A DNA stretch of 64,000 nucleotides from positions 21,825,838-21,889,837 of the forward strand of contig NC_049988.1 of NCBI RefSeq assembly GCF_000003815.2, in the 5' to 3' direction. Position 1 is the first letter of the stretch; the number at the start of each line of letters is the position of its first letter. The notes below the pieces were generated by a model. The model did not search any database and had not been told where the DNA came from. It saw only the letters and a program-made list of their open reading frames with translations. Origin of the DNA: Branchiostoma floridae. Its lineage: Eukaryota > Chordata > Leptocardii > Amphioxiformes > Branchiostomatidae. A program made the position numbers and the translations under genes. Below, one piece after another: positions 63,719 through 64,000 of this stretch.

Positions 63719-64000
63719 GTGGGTCATTTTGTTTCACTAAGTCATGTCTTCTCATTATGTGGATTTTTTGTCCTTGAAGAAAACAGCCAGTATTGTTGTA
63801 CCTTTTGGTACGATATGACCTCTGCCACCCCCTCCCACCCAGCTTCTGTAACCCTTTGTTTCTCTAACAGATGACTTTGATCCTGTGATTTTCTATAACA
63901 ACCTCTGTTATTCTATAATGTGACCTCTGTTGCCCCCCTCCCATCCCACCTATGATTTTTCATCATGACCTCTATTGTTATGACCTTCACTGCCCCCTCC

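Overview
This window looks like chordate nuclear DNA, most likely from a cephalochordate (amphioxus, Branchiostoma). It has GT-AG introns, long introns full of short repeats, a type II membrane C-type lectin of a kind expanded in amphioxus, and metazoan gene families (formin-like, VOPP1/WBP1-like, chondroitin synthase/CHPF-like, C2H2 zinc finger). The species call is inference. One assembly gap of 100 N lies at 29898-29997.

Layout. A four-exon C-type lectin gene runs on + (196-3484). A repeat-rich stretch follows, then an intronless-coding 21-finger C2H2 zinc-finger gene on + (9824-12538). After about 3.7 kb of repeats comes a VOPP1/WBP1-like membrane adaptor gene on - (coding 23264 down to 16229). 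It carries two interchangeable, phase-matched versions of its cysteine-rich exon and has three palindromic CRE sites just upstream. A chondroitin synthase/CHPF-like gene on + (24374-30457) follows. It is partly broken by simple repeats and the assembly gap. From 33718 to the right edge lies the 5' two-thirds of an FMNL-class formin gene on +: 23 coding exons, 790 codons, first intron 15 kb. It is cut by the window end inside FH2.

The genes do not form an operon or an evident pathway. The formin (actin assembly), the CHPF-like protein (glycosaminoglycan chains), the VOPP1/WBP1-like protein (WW/Nedd4-type adaptor) and the lectin (glycan recognition) are independent neighbours.

The most unusual property is structural. 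In the CHPF-like and FMNL genes, small tandem duplications repeatedly carry one exon edge with its splice site; I count about ten cases. They leave decoy donors or acceptors, pseudo-exons and, in the FMNL FH1 region, two candidate in-frame 21-nt microexons. The VOPP1/WBP1-like gene shows a mature form of the same process: a duplicated internal exon that looks mutually exclusive. The non-coding space is dense with non-autonomous transposons whose target-site duplications can be read directly (TTAA, TA, 8 bp, 9 bp), tRNA-derived SINEs, a LINE 3' end, foldback elements and minisatellites.
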